64,000 nt of DNA from NCBI GenBank assembly GCA_963169855.1, contig CAUJCN010000002.1, positions 372,001 through 436,000 of the forward strand. The letters are read 5' to 3'. This document shows, piece after piece, positions 26,243 to 35,301 of this stretch. The number at the start of each line of letters is the position of its first letter. Position 1 is the first letter of the stretch. The notes below the pieces were generated by a model. That model made no database searches. It saw nothing but the letters and a program-made list of their open reading frames with translations, and was not told where the DNA came from. This DNA is from Patescibacteria group bacterium. Lineage in GTDB: Bacteria > Patescibacteria > Dojkabacteria > J137. A program made the position numbers and the translations under genes.

Positions 26243-27004
26243 CTATATCAGAACCCTAGATTTAACAGTATCTATGGCATTTGACGTACCAACAAGGTAA
26301 AAATCCATTTCTTGGTATCGAACGATTTCGAAAGTTGCACCAGCCTCCTGAGCAATTAAAAGACCTCCAAAAATGTCAGCTTTCTCTTTTGTTTTTCTTA
26401 TACTTTTTATAAAGATCTGAAAGTAGTTTCGTCCCAAGTAACAAAGAGATAATGCTCCACTTCCAAGCATTCTTGTCCTAGAGAAAGTTTCCAAAGATCT
26501 TTGATAACATTTCGCTGCCCACTCAGCTTCGGAAGAATCTTTCATTACGTGGTCCCAACTTACGATTGTTTCGTTGACAGGAACTTCTTGATTAAATTTT
26601 AAATCGTTCACACTACTTTCGGAAATTAGTTTCGCACCTTTCCCTTTTTCAGCAACAAAGATTTCATTTGTCATTATGTTTGCTACGATTGCAAAAACAG
26701 ATTCATCATTTTGAATTCTTACTAGAGAAATTGAACTTAATGGAATTCCAAATAGGTAGTGTCTTGTTCCATCGATTGGATCAATTAACCAACCTCCCTC
26801 TTCTCCTCCGTTTTCTTCTCCCCAAATTTTTTCGTTTGGAAAATTAGTTTCGATAAAAGTTCGTAATTTTGATTCGATGTAAGAGTCAACTTCGCTCACC
26901 AATTCGTTATTTTCTTTTGCAGAGAAAGATTTCGGAACATTATTTTTTGCGTGGTCAGCAAGTCCCTTTACAAATTCTATTAGAAGATTGTATTGATTAT
27001 TCAT
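26243..27004 (-). CDS. Inositol monophosphatase-family phosphatase
   Basis: The IMPase/FBPase-type metal site is complete: Glu in WGEENGG, then WLIDPIDGT with its two Asp, and the later Asp in KEKADIFGGLLIAQEAG. Relatives include SuhB, archaeal-type FBPase and CysQ, so the substrate is open. ATG 27004 is preferred over 27025 because it follows the stop of the YvcK-like gene by one base (TAATATG). At 253 residues it is of normal length. Confidence 0.83.
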   Translation of the reverse strand: MNNQYNLLIEFVKGLADHAKNNVPKSFSAKENNELVSEVDSYIESKLRTFIETNFPNEKIWGEENGGEEGGWLIDPIDGTRHYLFGIPLSSISLVRIQNDESVFAIVANIMTNEIFVAEKGKGAKLISESSVNDLKFNQEVPVNETIVSWDHVMKDSSEAEWAAKCYQRSLETFSRTRMLGSGALSLCYLGRNYFQIFIKSIRKTKEKADIFGGLLIAQEAGATFEIVRYQEMDFYLVGTSNAIDTVKSRVLI

Positions 27005-27005
27005 A

Positions 27006-28544
27006 TTACTGAAATCTAAATTCACGAACCGCTTCTCGGTTTTGTTCTCTAAAAGCTCGATCCTTCATTAAGAATTCCTGCATTCCTTCAATAAGTAATG
27101 GAGATGCTTCACTAATATCTAATCCATTAATTCTTAGAACTTCAACAATATCAACTGATTCTCCTTTCTCTAATGCTTCCCCAATCAAAGTAATTATCAA
27201 AGAAATTTCATCTTCTCTGTACTTCAAACCTCCTTCTCCTGGGTCTAAAGCCTTCCAGTTAAGCATTTTATGTACTTGAACATCCAAATCATTCTCCTTT
27301 AACCAATTTTCAATACCGTTAAAGTTAATAGCAACCTTTCTTTGTTTTGTGTACTTAAACTTAAAGTGTTCGTCATAACCGTCTACAACATCCGCGTTCT
27401 TTTCTGGGATGATCAATTGAAATCTTCCAACCATTGCTACTACTTGTTTAATTTGATTTTGAATTAAAGGTTCATTAATTTGCTCAAAAGCATTCACAAA
27501 CATGTAAACAGGTTTTCCACTCTCTCTAATTTTGCTTCCAAATTGATTTAGAATTGGAAGCCAATTTGTAACTGACCCCGCAGGAATAATCCAAAAATCT
27601 GTTGTTTCAAGAATACTATCAAACATCTCATTAACTTTAGGGTCTTTAGTTATTTCCTCCTGGCAATCTTCATCTAGGAACAATCGATAACTATCTGGTT
27701 TGAGTTTTTCATTTGACTGCATGTCATCAATCGCTCCTTCACCTTTTACTTGAATTCCAGTTTCAGTCTCTGCGTACAAATGCATTCCTTTTTCTCTTAA
27801 TAATCGCATCCAAATGTTTTGTGGTATTAAGTTCAAATTTCGTAATAACCCAAAGAATAAATCTTGCACACCAAGCTCCCCTTTGTGAAATTCTGGAGAC
27901 AATTCTAAATCTTCTGTTGCTTTAATAATTTGTAGACATTCAAGATAAAGAAAATGCAGAATTACATTTCCCAGTGCATGAGTAATGTTTTTTAGTTTCT
28001 CTGGTGAATCTATATACATTTCATTCAATGCTTCCTGGTAACATTCAAGATAAGCCTGCAAACGCATAATCATTTCTGGTAGAAAAGCGTCTACTCCATT
28101 GTCAGTTACAGGTTGCCCAGCATAGTGCATTTCAAATGCTTTTCCAATTCCGGCTTTATATAGATCAACTTCGTAGTGCTCGAAAATATTTTTGAACAAG
28201 TTTACAACAGCTCTTTTGTATTTTTCGTTATCAGCTCTATCTATAAATCTAGCTCCAAAGTCTTCGTTCCATCGTCCGATTTGAGACTTTATATCTCCAA
28301 CAGGAATTACATCAATTTCGTCTTCGTTCAATTTTGAAAAAAGAACCCTGAATTTTGGGTTTTTCCAAAGAAATGAACCCAATAGCCTTTGCAATCCAGT
28401 ATGACCGCCACTATCTGCTCCAGTAACAATTGTCTGTAAAGTTCTTTTTGGAAGACCTCCTCCGTTGAAAACCATTAACCTAGCAACTTTATCGAAAATA
28501 ACCGAAGCGTGACCTGAATGAGCAATAACTGTACCTCTTTTCAT
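27006..28544 (-). CDS. Divergent YvcK/CofD-like protein
   Basis: The N-terminus (VFNGGGLPKRTLQTIVTGAD) matches the GGG-x-x-x-x-TL nucleotide/substrate loop of the CofD/YvcK superfamily, followed by GGHTGLQRLLG and PVGDIKSQI, which correspond to the DDGGSSGRLR and PGDIR motifs. The later IIPAGSVTNWLPIL aligns with the GPGSLYTS region. YvcK proteins bind UDP-sugars and govern cell-wall or carbon metabolism; CofD transfers phospholactyl groups. At 512 residues it is longer than either family because of an inserted helical region around 115-290. A TAATTT box ends 7 bases before the start. The IMPase gene follows by one base. Confidence 0.65.
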   Translation of the reverse strand: MKRGTVIAHSGHASVIFDKVARLMVFNGGGLPKRTLQTIVTGADSGGHTGLQRLLGSFLWKNPKFRVLFSKLNEDEIDVIPVGDIKSQIGRWNEDFGARFIDRADNEKYKRAVVNLFKNIFEHYEVDLYKAGIGKAFEMHYAGQPVTDNGVDAFLPEMIMRLQAYLECYQEALNEMYIDSPEKLKNITHALGNVILHFLYLECLQIIKATEDLELSPEFHKGELGVQDLFFGLLRNLNLIPQNIWMRLLREKGMHLYAETETGIQVKGEGAIDDMQSNEKLKPDSYRLFLDEDCQEEITKDPKVNEMFDSILETTDFWIIPAGSVTNWLPILNQFGSKIRESGKPVYMFVNAFEQINEPLIQNQIKQVVAMVGRFQLIIPEKNADVVDGYDEHFKFKYTKQRKVAINFNGIENWLKENDLDVQVHKMLNWKALDPGEGGLKYREDEISLIITLIGEALEKGESVDIVEVLRINGLDISEASPLLIEGMQEFLMKDRAFREQNREAVREFRFQ

Positions 28545-28644
28545 ATCTTAAAAATTAACCAAATGTACTACGGAATTTAATCTATGGCTTTAGAAAAGTC
28601 AAATCGGATCACTTAATAGCCTTACTGTAGTATAATTCTGAGTT

Positions 28645-29406
28645 ATGTTGAAGATTCAGAACTTAAAAGTAAAACTTGTAGATGGCGATAAAGAAATCCT
28701 TCATGGAGTATCTTTGGATGTAAAACCAGGAGAAATCATAATTTTGAACGGTAAAAACGGGTCGGGTAAAAGCACACTCGTTAATACAATCATGGGTAAT
28801 CCAAACTTTGAGATCACCGAAGGAAACATCGAACTTGTAAACGAAGCTCCTAACGACTTTATCCTAGGAATGATTGATCCAGACGAAGTTAAAGAAAATG
28901 GAAACTATATTGAAGTCTGTTCAGTTGAACCAAACGAAAGATCTCTTCTAGGAATCTATCTTGCTAATCAGTACCCTGTAGAAATTCCTGGTGTTAGCTT
29001 AACTAGTTTTCTAAGATTAATCTATAACTCTCGAAGACCAAAAGATCAGCAATTGAACGTATTTAAATTTAAGAATTTACTAAAAGAAAAAGCAAAAATA
29101 ATCAATTATCCTGAACATTTACTAGCTAGAAACTTGAATGAAGGATTCTCAGGTGGAGAAAAGAAAAAAACAGAAATTCTTCAAATGTTGATTTTAGAAC
29201 CAAAATACGTAATGTTAGACGAAATTGATTCTGGATTAGATAAACAATCAGTAAAAGAAGTTTTCGAAGGAATCGCAAAATTTAAAGAATCAATTCCAGA
29301 AACAACTTTGATTATAATTTCGCACTACGATAAAGTTTTGGATTATCTAAAACCAGATAGAACAATCGAAATGGAAGATGGATTGATTAAAGAAATTATT
29401 ATATGA
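28645..29406 (+). CDS. sufC: Fe-S cluster assembly ATPase SufC
   Basis: SufC is the ABC ATPase of the SufBCD scaffold. Walker A GKNGSGKST is at 36-44, the SufC-type signature FSGGEKKK at 168-175 and Walker B VMLDEIDSGLD at 189-199. The segment NERSLLGIYLANQYPVEIPGV (97-117) is diagnostic for SufC over other ABC ATPases. About 25 extra residues (70-95) lie before it. TATAAT at 28631-28636 ends 8 bases before the start. There is no sufB or sufD beside it; a SufB/SufD-core protein lies at 50489-50935. Confidence 0.9.
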   Translation: MLKIQNLKVKLVDGDKEILHGVSLDVKPGEIIILNGKNGSGKSTLVNTIMGNPNFEITEGNIELVNEAPNDFILGMIDPDEVKENGNYIEVCSVEPNERSLLGIYLANQYPVEIPGVSLTSFLRLIYNSRRPKDQQLNVFKFKNLLKEKAKIINYPEHLLARNLNEGFSGGEKKKTEILQMLILEPKYVMLDEIDSGLDKQSVKEVFEGIAKFKESIPETTLIIISHYDKVLDYLKPDRTIEMEDGLIKEIII

Positions 29407-29982
29407 ACACTAGCAGAATTATTATAGCCACTTTCTTGACTTTTGTTTTTTGTGGAGTTCTAATAATTTTCTTTTATAGTGGCAAGTGTCCTTAAATAAA
29501 ACCCCTTACTAAATCTCAAGATTCTAATAAGATTAATAATTCAGTAAAGGACTCAATCTATAAGCAAATTCCGATAAGTAGTCCTGAGAACGATATCGCA
29601 GATCAAAAAAAAGAAAGAGCTTGATGCTAAAAATAAGATTATTGCAGAAAATATCATAGTAAAAAATGAAACTGTTAAGTATATAGATGGCTACTATCGA
29701 TATTTTTTTGATATTAGGAATATAGGTAATCAGCAATTCTCTGGGAAAGTAGAAATTACTCTCATGAATGGTGAAGGAACTAAGATTACTAATAGTTCTT
29801 TCGATACTCAAGGTTTATTTGAAAACTCAATTGATCCCAGCTTAGGAATGAGTCGATATATTTCTGCGAGAACGGGAAATACTTTGGAATTTGGGATTAA
29901 TAGACTGACTACATTTCAATATAATGTCCTTATCAACAATTCCGTATACTTTCAAGGCGAGGATGAGTTATTGAATTACTAG
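29403..29982 (+). pseudogene. Broken membrane-anchored protein gene
   Basis: ATG 29403 overlaps the sufC stop (ATGA) and opens a frame for a membrane helix (MNTSRIIIATFLTFVFCGV...). It hits TAA at 29493-29495 after 30 residues. The same frame then stays open to a run of eight A at 29605-29612 and stops at TGA just after. A one-base shift at that run restores a frame that continues to TAG 29982 with normal codon use and gives an outer domain. The pieces read as one anchored protein of about 190 residues broken by a nonsense codon and a homopolymer frameshift. A sequencing or assembly error at the A-run is possible; the TAA would still need explaining. Confidence 0.65.
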
Positions 29983-30136
29983 ATTTAGAAATTAGATATT
30001 GGAACTTGGATATTAATTTTTCAACTTCATTCTTATACTTCACCTTAATCTTTTCCTTATCCTTTCTTGCCTTGAATTAATTTTCCCTATATACTAAATA
30101 TGCACAAACTATATTTACACTTGTTACAAGAAATCT

Positions 30137-31399
30137 ATGAGAAAAAAGGCTAACTTAGAAGCATCTCCCCTATTGAGCAGTCGGGTTAACAGCACAGTAC
30201 ATCCGGATCGACTGGACCAAACAAGATTTACAGAAATTCAACAAAGCGTTACTCAAGAAAATAGTTCATTCAGAATAATTATTTACATAGTTATTGTGAT
30301 CGCTATTGGAGTTGGAGCTGCTTTAGTTGTTAGAAATATGTCTGGTGCAGATACATCTAGCAACAATACACCTGAACAAAATGATGACGAGGAGACTCCA
30401 AATGTTTCGGCATTTAAGGTTTCTTCATCAGTTTTACAAAATTCAGCTGCAACAAATGCTCCAAAAGACAGTGATTTTATTTCATCGCTCTCATCTAAAG
30501 TTGGGGATACAGCAACTGTACTAAGTACAGCTAAATTAGATTCTTTAACAATTAATAAATTTCAGTCTTTCGATAGAGCTGAATTAAAATTTTCATCAGC
30601 AAAATTACCATCAATTACGATTAATTTCGCTCAGAATAAAAAATCATTATCAATTCCTCTAACTGGAATTATGGAAGTTAATTCAGACTTAAACACAACT
30701 TCAGCAATTAATAACGTAATTACTCAATACAAATATTCAACTACTGGTCCAACAATGTCTTTTGAATTTACAGATACAGTTGGCTATAGACTTTTAGCTC
30801 AAGGAAACACTTTGATAATCGACTTTAAAAAAGAAAGTGTAAGTTTAGCAACTTCAACAACACCAACAACAACTCCAACGACTCCAGAACCCGAGGAAGA
30901 GGAAGAAGATGAGACTCCAGTAGCTGATGGATCTAAACCAGCTGCACCTCATTTAACAAACGAATTTGGAAGAACAAAACAATATATTTCTAGCAATGTG
31001 ACTGCAAGCACAATTGGATATAACAACTACTTTGTTTATGATGCAAATTCATATTTTGAATTTAGTTTCGGTGCTAATGGATTAGCAGGAGCAGCAAATA
31101 CTCCAAATGCATCAGCAGAATATGTAGAGAAAGATGGAAAGACCTTCATTGAAATTGTTATTGAAAATCTGTCATCAGCACCATTCACAGTATCAAGAGG
31201 AAAAACTGCAGCCCAAGTTGAAGCAGAAACAGGTCTGAGCGTGTCTGGAGGAAATTTTAAAGGAATTTCGCTAATTGACTTTGCAAATGGCAAAGCAACG
31301 TATAGAATTGAAGTAAAGAACAAAGCTGACTTTAAATTATTAGTTCAAGATTGGACTGATACAGCAACTGATGTATTAAGTATACAGATTAAAGATTAA
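30137..31399 (+). CDS. Membrane-anchored surface protein with AMIN-like domain
   Basis: A 420-residue protein with a 48-residue cytoplasmic tail, a membrane helix (about 48-67) and a large outer region. Residues about 110-235 have the alternating beta-strand pattern of AMIN domains, which bind cell-wall or pilus components. A Thr/Pro/Glu-rich linker follows (about 238-262), then a C-terminal beta-rich domain of about 150 residues. It is first in a three-gene surface operon coupled by TAATG overlaps with the cohesin/dockerin-like genes. The AMIN call is by pattern only. Confidence 0.6.
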   Translation: MRKKANLEASPLLSSRVNSTVHPDRLDQTRFTEIQQSVTQENSSFRIIIYIVIVIAIGVGAALVVRNMSGADTSSNNTPEQNDDEETPNVSAFKVSSSVLQNSAATNAPKDSDFISSLSSKVGDTATVLSTAKLDSLTINKFQSFDRAELKFSSAKLPSITINFAQNKKSLSIPLTGIMEVNSDLNTTSAINNVITQYKYSTTGPTMSFEFTDTVGYRLLAQGNTLIIDFKKESVSLATSTTPTTTPTTPEPEEEEEDETPVADGSKPAAPHLTNEFGRTKQYISSNVTASTIGYNNYFVYDANSYFEFSFGANGLAGAANTPNASAEYVEKDGKTFIEIVIENLSSAPFTVSRGKTAAQVEAETGLSVSGGNFKGISLIDFANGKATYRIEVKNKADFKLLVQDWTDTATDVLSIQIKD

Positions 31400-32286
31400 T
31401 GAATATTAGAGCCTTAAATAACATCTTGATGATTTGGATTTTCCTAGCATTGATAGGAACTTCCTTAGGTTTAGTATTACTAATTCAAAGAAGTAACGCT
31501 CCTGCGGATTCTCAAGCTGGAGATCTTCAAGGAGTTTTCTTAGATGTAACTCCAAAGGATAATCGACATGTTTTTAGTATCGATGAAGTTGCTGAATACC
31601 AGCTTACATTCAGAGATACAACTGGAGTAACAAATAGCTTTAACAATTTGAACATAAAAGTTCAGTATCCAAAAGAGTTTCTAGAGCCAGAAGCAGAATT
31701 CTTTACTTTAGGATCTGCAATTTTACCTGCAAGCGAATCTGTTGGAGAATGTTTGGCTGCTGATAGTTCTTATGCATGTGCCGAACTAGATTTAGCAAAA
31801 GCTAGTAGTGCTTTATTAAAAGACGGTGAAATCGTAGCAAACATTTTCTTTAAAGTGATTAATAATACCAGAGAACCTGAAGAACTTAGATTAGGTGTAG
31901 AAAATACAGCTTCATTTAACGAAGACACTAATTCATATGTTTCTTCTGCAAATAACGAAGTAAAAGTCCCTTTGATTGGTAGTACTGTTCTATTTAAGGT
32001 TCAGAGCAAGTGTTTAGGAGACTACAATGGACTTAAATCAGGAGGAAAAGAAGTCGATATCGAAGATCTAGCAATGTTTGGAAGCAAGTACGGAACTTTA
32101 CTGAACGAGAAAGATATATTCAATTTTGATTTAGTTTCTAACGCTCCGAGTTGTGAAAACTGCTCTGCTCAATTAGACGAACAAGATTTAAAGATAATTT
32201 TATGCAACTACGCAAGTAATAGCTGTAGATTCGATCGAGACAACGTTCCTACTCAGGAAGAGATTTTAAATTTACAATGTGAATAA
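31399..32286 (+). CDS. Anchored protein with cohesin-like and dockerin-like domains
   Basis: The N-terminal membrane helix (about 8-28) is followed by a beta-rich region (about 45-200) with the spacing of cohesin-type folds. The C-terminus has two dockerin-like calcium loops: GDYNGLKSGGKEVDIEDLAMF with Asp, Asn and Gly ligands, and a second ending in QLDEQDLKIIL. Four cysteines (KCLG, SCENC, LCNY, SCRF) flank this part. Dockerins normally dock into cohesins on another protein; the next gene encodes a cohesin-like domain. Start overlaps the upstream stop as TAATG. Confidence 0.65.
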   Translation: MNIRALNNILMIWIFLALIGTSLGLVLLIQRSNAPADSQAGDLQGVFLDVTPKDNRHVFSIDEVAEYQLTFRDTTGVTNSFNNLNIKVQYPKEFLEPEAEFFTLGSAILPASESVGECLAADSSYACAELDLAKASSALLKDGEIVANIFFKVINNTREPEELRLGVENTASFNEDTNSYVSSANNEVKVPLIGSTVLFKVQSKCLGDYNGLKSGGKEVDIEDLAMFGSKYGTLLNEKDIFNFDLVSNAPSCENCSAQLDEQDLKIILCNYASNSCRFDRDNVPTQEEILNLQCE

Positions 32287-32843
32287 TGAGATATAGAACA
32301 TTTGCACTTCTTATAATCGCAATCGCAGTAACAATATCATTTATTGGAGTTTGGGGCGTTTACAGCTCATCACAGACTTCTGCAGATACAGAAAATGAAT
32401 TCAGTTTCGAAACAGTAGTTGTAAACAAAGATAGTCCTTATACTTTCAACTTTAACTACACAAATTCACGAGTTGAATTGAACCAACCACAAGACTTATC
32501 GATCTTCTTGAATTCTCAATCAAATGAGCTATTCCGTGGAGCTGAGATTAAGTTACAGTACGATACTTCAAAAATAACGATTGATTCCATTGAGGGATCT
32601 ACAGGATCTTTTGATCTTTACCCAAATCCAGCTGATACAGATGGAACAATCACAATTTCTGGCGTGACTACAGAAGACAAAGTTCTAAACTTTGGAGTTG
32701 AGATAGTAAGAATAAAATTTACTAAGATCGCTTCTGGTACAGCCGAAATCAAAATTATAGGTGGAGAAAGTGGATCTAAAGTAGTCAATGATGAATTTGG
32801 AACATTTGTTTCTAACGAAACTGTCTTAACAATTTCTGATTAA
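32286..32843 (+). CDS. Anchored cohesin-like protein
   Basis: An N-terminal membrane helix (about 6-27) precedes a 140-residue beta-sandwich of cohesin type: an initial GAEIKLQYDTSKITIDSIEG strand pair, a middle ADTDGTITISGV stretch and a C-terminal VRIKFTKIASGTAEIKI strand pair, the usual order in cohesins. It is the last gene of the surface operon (TAATG overlap) and a natural partner for the dockerin-like repeats encoded just upstream. Its stop overlaps the convergent pheT by 4 bases. Confidence 0.68.
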   Translation: MRYRTFALLIIAIAVTISFIGVWGVYSSSQTSADTENEFSFETVVVNKDSPYTFNFNYTNSRVELNQPQDLSIFLNSQSNELFRGAEIKLQYDTSKITIDSIEGSTGSFDLYPNPADTDGTITISGVTTEDKVLNFGVEIVRIKFTKIASGTAEIKIIGGESGSKVVNDEFGTFVSNETVLTISD

Positions 32844-34786
32844 GCAAAAATTCTTTCGTGAAGTTCTTTAGCCTCAGCATCTGATAAGTTTACATAACTT
32901 ACTCTGAATGTGTAGTTTGTTACATCTCCTTGTTTATACTCATCCATAAACTTTGTAGAATAGATACTATTTCTAATTTCAGAAGTTCTTTGAGCCACAA
33001 TATCCATTGCCTCATTTAGATTCTTGGCAGAAATGTTTACATCAAGATCGGCAATTCTGTTAGTAATTTCCATGCTTGAAGTAAATGGTTTAATCATAGA
33101 ATTTATTGTTTCTAAATTGATTTCTGCGAATGTAAATTCTTGTTCAGTTACTAGCTTGTTTGAAACAGCTAACAATCCAACATGTGTTCCATTTACAGCT
33201 ACAGAATAAGTGTTTGATGGATGAAAAATCTCTGCATCTTTCATTTTATCCAATCTTATTTCTACATCTCCTAAAGTTTTCTTGATCAAAATCTGAATAT
33301 CTTGGAATAACTCACTAACTGCTACTCCATTTCTTAACAAGCCTAATGCGTAATGTTCAGCATAATGACCTTCTTCTTTTCTGAAAACTTTTCCGATCTC
33401 GAAGAATCTCATCGCTTTAAGGTTGTTTTTTACTCCTTTTACAAAGTGACCCCATAAACTCGTAGCCAAATTTGGTCTTATGAAAGGTACTTCTTCATTA
33501 ATTGAGTTTGTTGTTCTCACAGCAAGACTTGGGTCAATTTCTGTTTTATTAATATCATTTTCTGATACCAAAACCCAAGATCGAACTTCATCGTAACCAT
33601 TTGCAGCTAAGTGCAAAATTAAAGTATCGATTAAATCCAAAACCTTTGGAGTAATATCTTTTGTAGATTCGATTGAAATATTCTGTAAAGGAATTCTGTC
33701 GTATCCATAAATTCGAATAACCTCCTCAATTAAATCTTCTTCCATTGTTACATCCAATCTGTTCACAGCATGATTGAAAGTATAAACTTCGCCTTGCTTG
33801 CTAACAGTCTGAAATCCTAGCCTATTTAGAATAATCTCTGATTCGTTGTGAGGAATTTCGATTCCAGCTAAGGCATTCAGTTTGTTTAAATCTAAGGTTA
33901 TTGGATCAATCTTTGTTGGTTCTAAATAAATGTCTGTTAAGTTTGTGACAATCTTTCCTCCGCAATTATCTAAAATCAAACTAACTAACCAATCAAATGC
34001 TAAGTGAAGTGTGTCTGGATCTAAATATTTTTCTAATCTACTTCCAGCTTCTGTGAAGATATTTAGTTTTCTTGAGTTCTGTCTTACTATTCCACCTTCA
34101 TAAACTGCCATTTCTAGAATAATATTTTTTGAATTCTGAGTGATTTCTACCTCTTTTCCTCCAATGAAAGTAAGTGATGTAGCTCTTGTTAAATCTGAGA
34201 TTATTAGTATAGATGGATCAATTTCCACTTCTTCTCCATTTAGAGTTGTAAATTTTTCATTTTGGACTGGGTATTTCCAAATCAATTTTTCGCCCTGTAA
34301 CAAATCTCTATCAAAAGCGTGTGAGGCATGACCGGTTTCGATCATCACATAGTTAGAAAGGTCAACTAAATTGTTAATAGAATTCATTCCATATCTTTCC
34401 AAGTATTCTTTGAGCCATGCTGGGGATTCTCCAACTGTTACACCTTCAAGTTCAACAGCTTGTAATCTTTTTACACCACGATCTGCTTCAACAGAAACTG
34501 CCGCATTTCTTTCGGAAACTGGATATGTAGGGATTACGTAATCTGGTAAGGAAAGACCGATGTTATAAAAAGCTGATAGTTCTCTAGCTAAGCCTAAAAC
34601 TCCAAAGCAGTCTGCTCTATTCTGTCTGACTTCTAAGTCCAGTAGATAGTCTTTCTGCCCCTGATATTCAACTTCATAGAATTTGTCCAGCATGTACCCG
34701 ATTTTAGTGAAAGCATTTGCTGCTTCTCTTGGTCCATCTGTTAATTCAGGAAGATATTTTTTAAGCTGTGAAAACAATAAATACAT
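32840..34786 (-). CDS. pheT: Phenylalanyl-tRNA synthetase beta chain, lacking the tRNA-binding B2 domain
   Basis: PheT forms the alpha2-beta2 PheRS with PheS. The 648-residue chain runs from a short B1 region directly into the EVRQNRADCFG segment, then the B3/B4 editing domains, B5, the catalytic-like core and the C-terminal FDX-ACB anticodon domain. The EMAP-type B2 domain, normally at about residues 40-150 in a chain near 800, is missing. ATG 34786 is chosen over 34822: TATAAT (minus, 34794-34799) ends 7 bases before it. pheS is not adjacent. Confidence 0.92.
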   Translation of the reverse strand: MYLLFSQLKKYLPELTDGPREAANAFTKIGYMLDKFYEVEYQGQKDYLLDLEVRQNRADCFGVLGLARELSAFYNIGLSLPDYVIPTYPVSERNAAVSVEADRGVKRLQAVELEGVTVGESPAWLKEYLERYGMNSINNLVDLSNYVMIETGHASHAFDRDLLQGEKLIWKYPVQNEKFTTLNGEEVEIDPSILIISDLTRATSLTFIGGKEVEITQNSKNIILEMAVYEGGIVRQNSRKLNIFTEAGSRLEKYLDPDTLHLAFDWLVSLILDNCGGKIVTNLTDIYLEPTKIDPITLDLNKLNALAGIEIPHNESEIILNRLGFQTVSKQGEVYTFNHAVNRLDVTMEEDLIEEVIRIYGYDRIPLQNISIESTKDITPKVLDLIDTLILHLAANGYDEVRSWVLVSENDINKTEIDPSLAVRTTNSINEEVPFIRPNLATSLWGHFVKGVKNNLKAMRFFEIGKVFRKEEGHYAEHYALGLLRNGVAVSELFQDIQILIKKTLGDVEIRLDKMKDAEIFHPSNTYSVAVNGTHVGLLAVSNKLVTEQEFTFAEINLETINSMIKPFTSSMEITNRIADLDVNISAKNLNEAMDIVAQRTSEIRNSIYSTKFMDEYKQGDVTNYTFRVSYVNLSDAEAKELHERIFA

Positions 34787-34868
34787 ACGATGAATTATAT
34801 TAAAAAAAGGCCAATAAGCCAAGATAAAGGATAAGATTCAGAAGAAGGATAAGAGGACATTTTACAAA

Positions 34869-35255
34869 CTACACCTTTCGTTTGTCGTATTCATCAACGA
34901 TGTTATCAAGTTCCATTTGAGGGAAATAATATCTCACGCCAAAAGAATATGCCCATAACAAACCAAAACCTATAATTAATGGTGATGCGCACAACATTAA
35001 TAGTATCAACATTCCTTCAAATTCTAAATGATTAACATAATAACTATTAGAAATTAGTCTAGTGATTGGAAATACTATCAAAGAAAGTAAGATTGCTGTC
35101 ATTAATATTTTGGAGACAACAACTGGTGGAGAGAAACCTTTTCTATAGACATAAATTCTCCTGGTGTTGGTATCAAAGGTACACTTGCCGTATTTGTAAG
35201 ATACCGCCAAGATGTATTTTTCTTCTTTATCAGAGATTCTGCTATCACTACTCAT
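34869..35255 (-). CDS. Small hypothetical membrane protein (128 aa)
   Basis: About 45 soluble residues with a beta-hairpin character (KYILAVSYKYGKCTFDTNTRRIY as pattern) precede two membrane helices at about 48-68 and 79-103. A charged acidic-basic tail follows. No family is recognised. A TAAAAT box (35262-35267) ends exactly 6 bases before the start, supporting it as a real leaderless gene. Confidence 0.55.
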   Translation of the reverse strand: MSSDSRISDKEEKYILAVSYKYGKCTFDTNTRRIYVYRKGFSPPVVVSKILMTAILLSLIVFPITRLISNSYYVNHLEFEGMLILLMLCASPLIIGFGLLWAYSFGVRYYFPQMELDNIVDEYDKRKV

Positions 35256-35301
35256 GCAGGAATTTTACTAATAAACCACTATCGTTGCAAACCTTAGAAC
35301 A

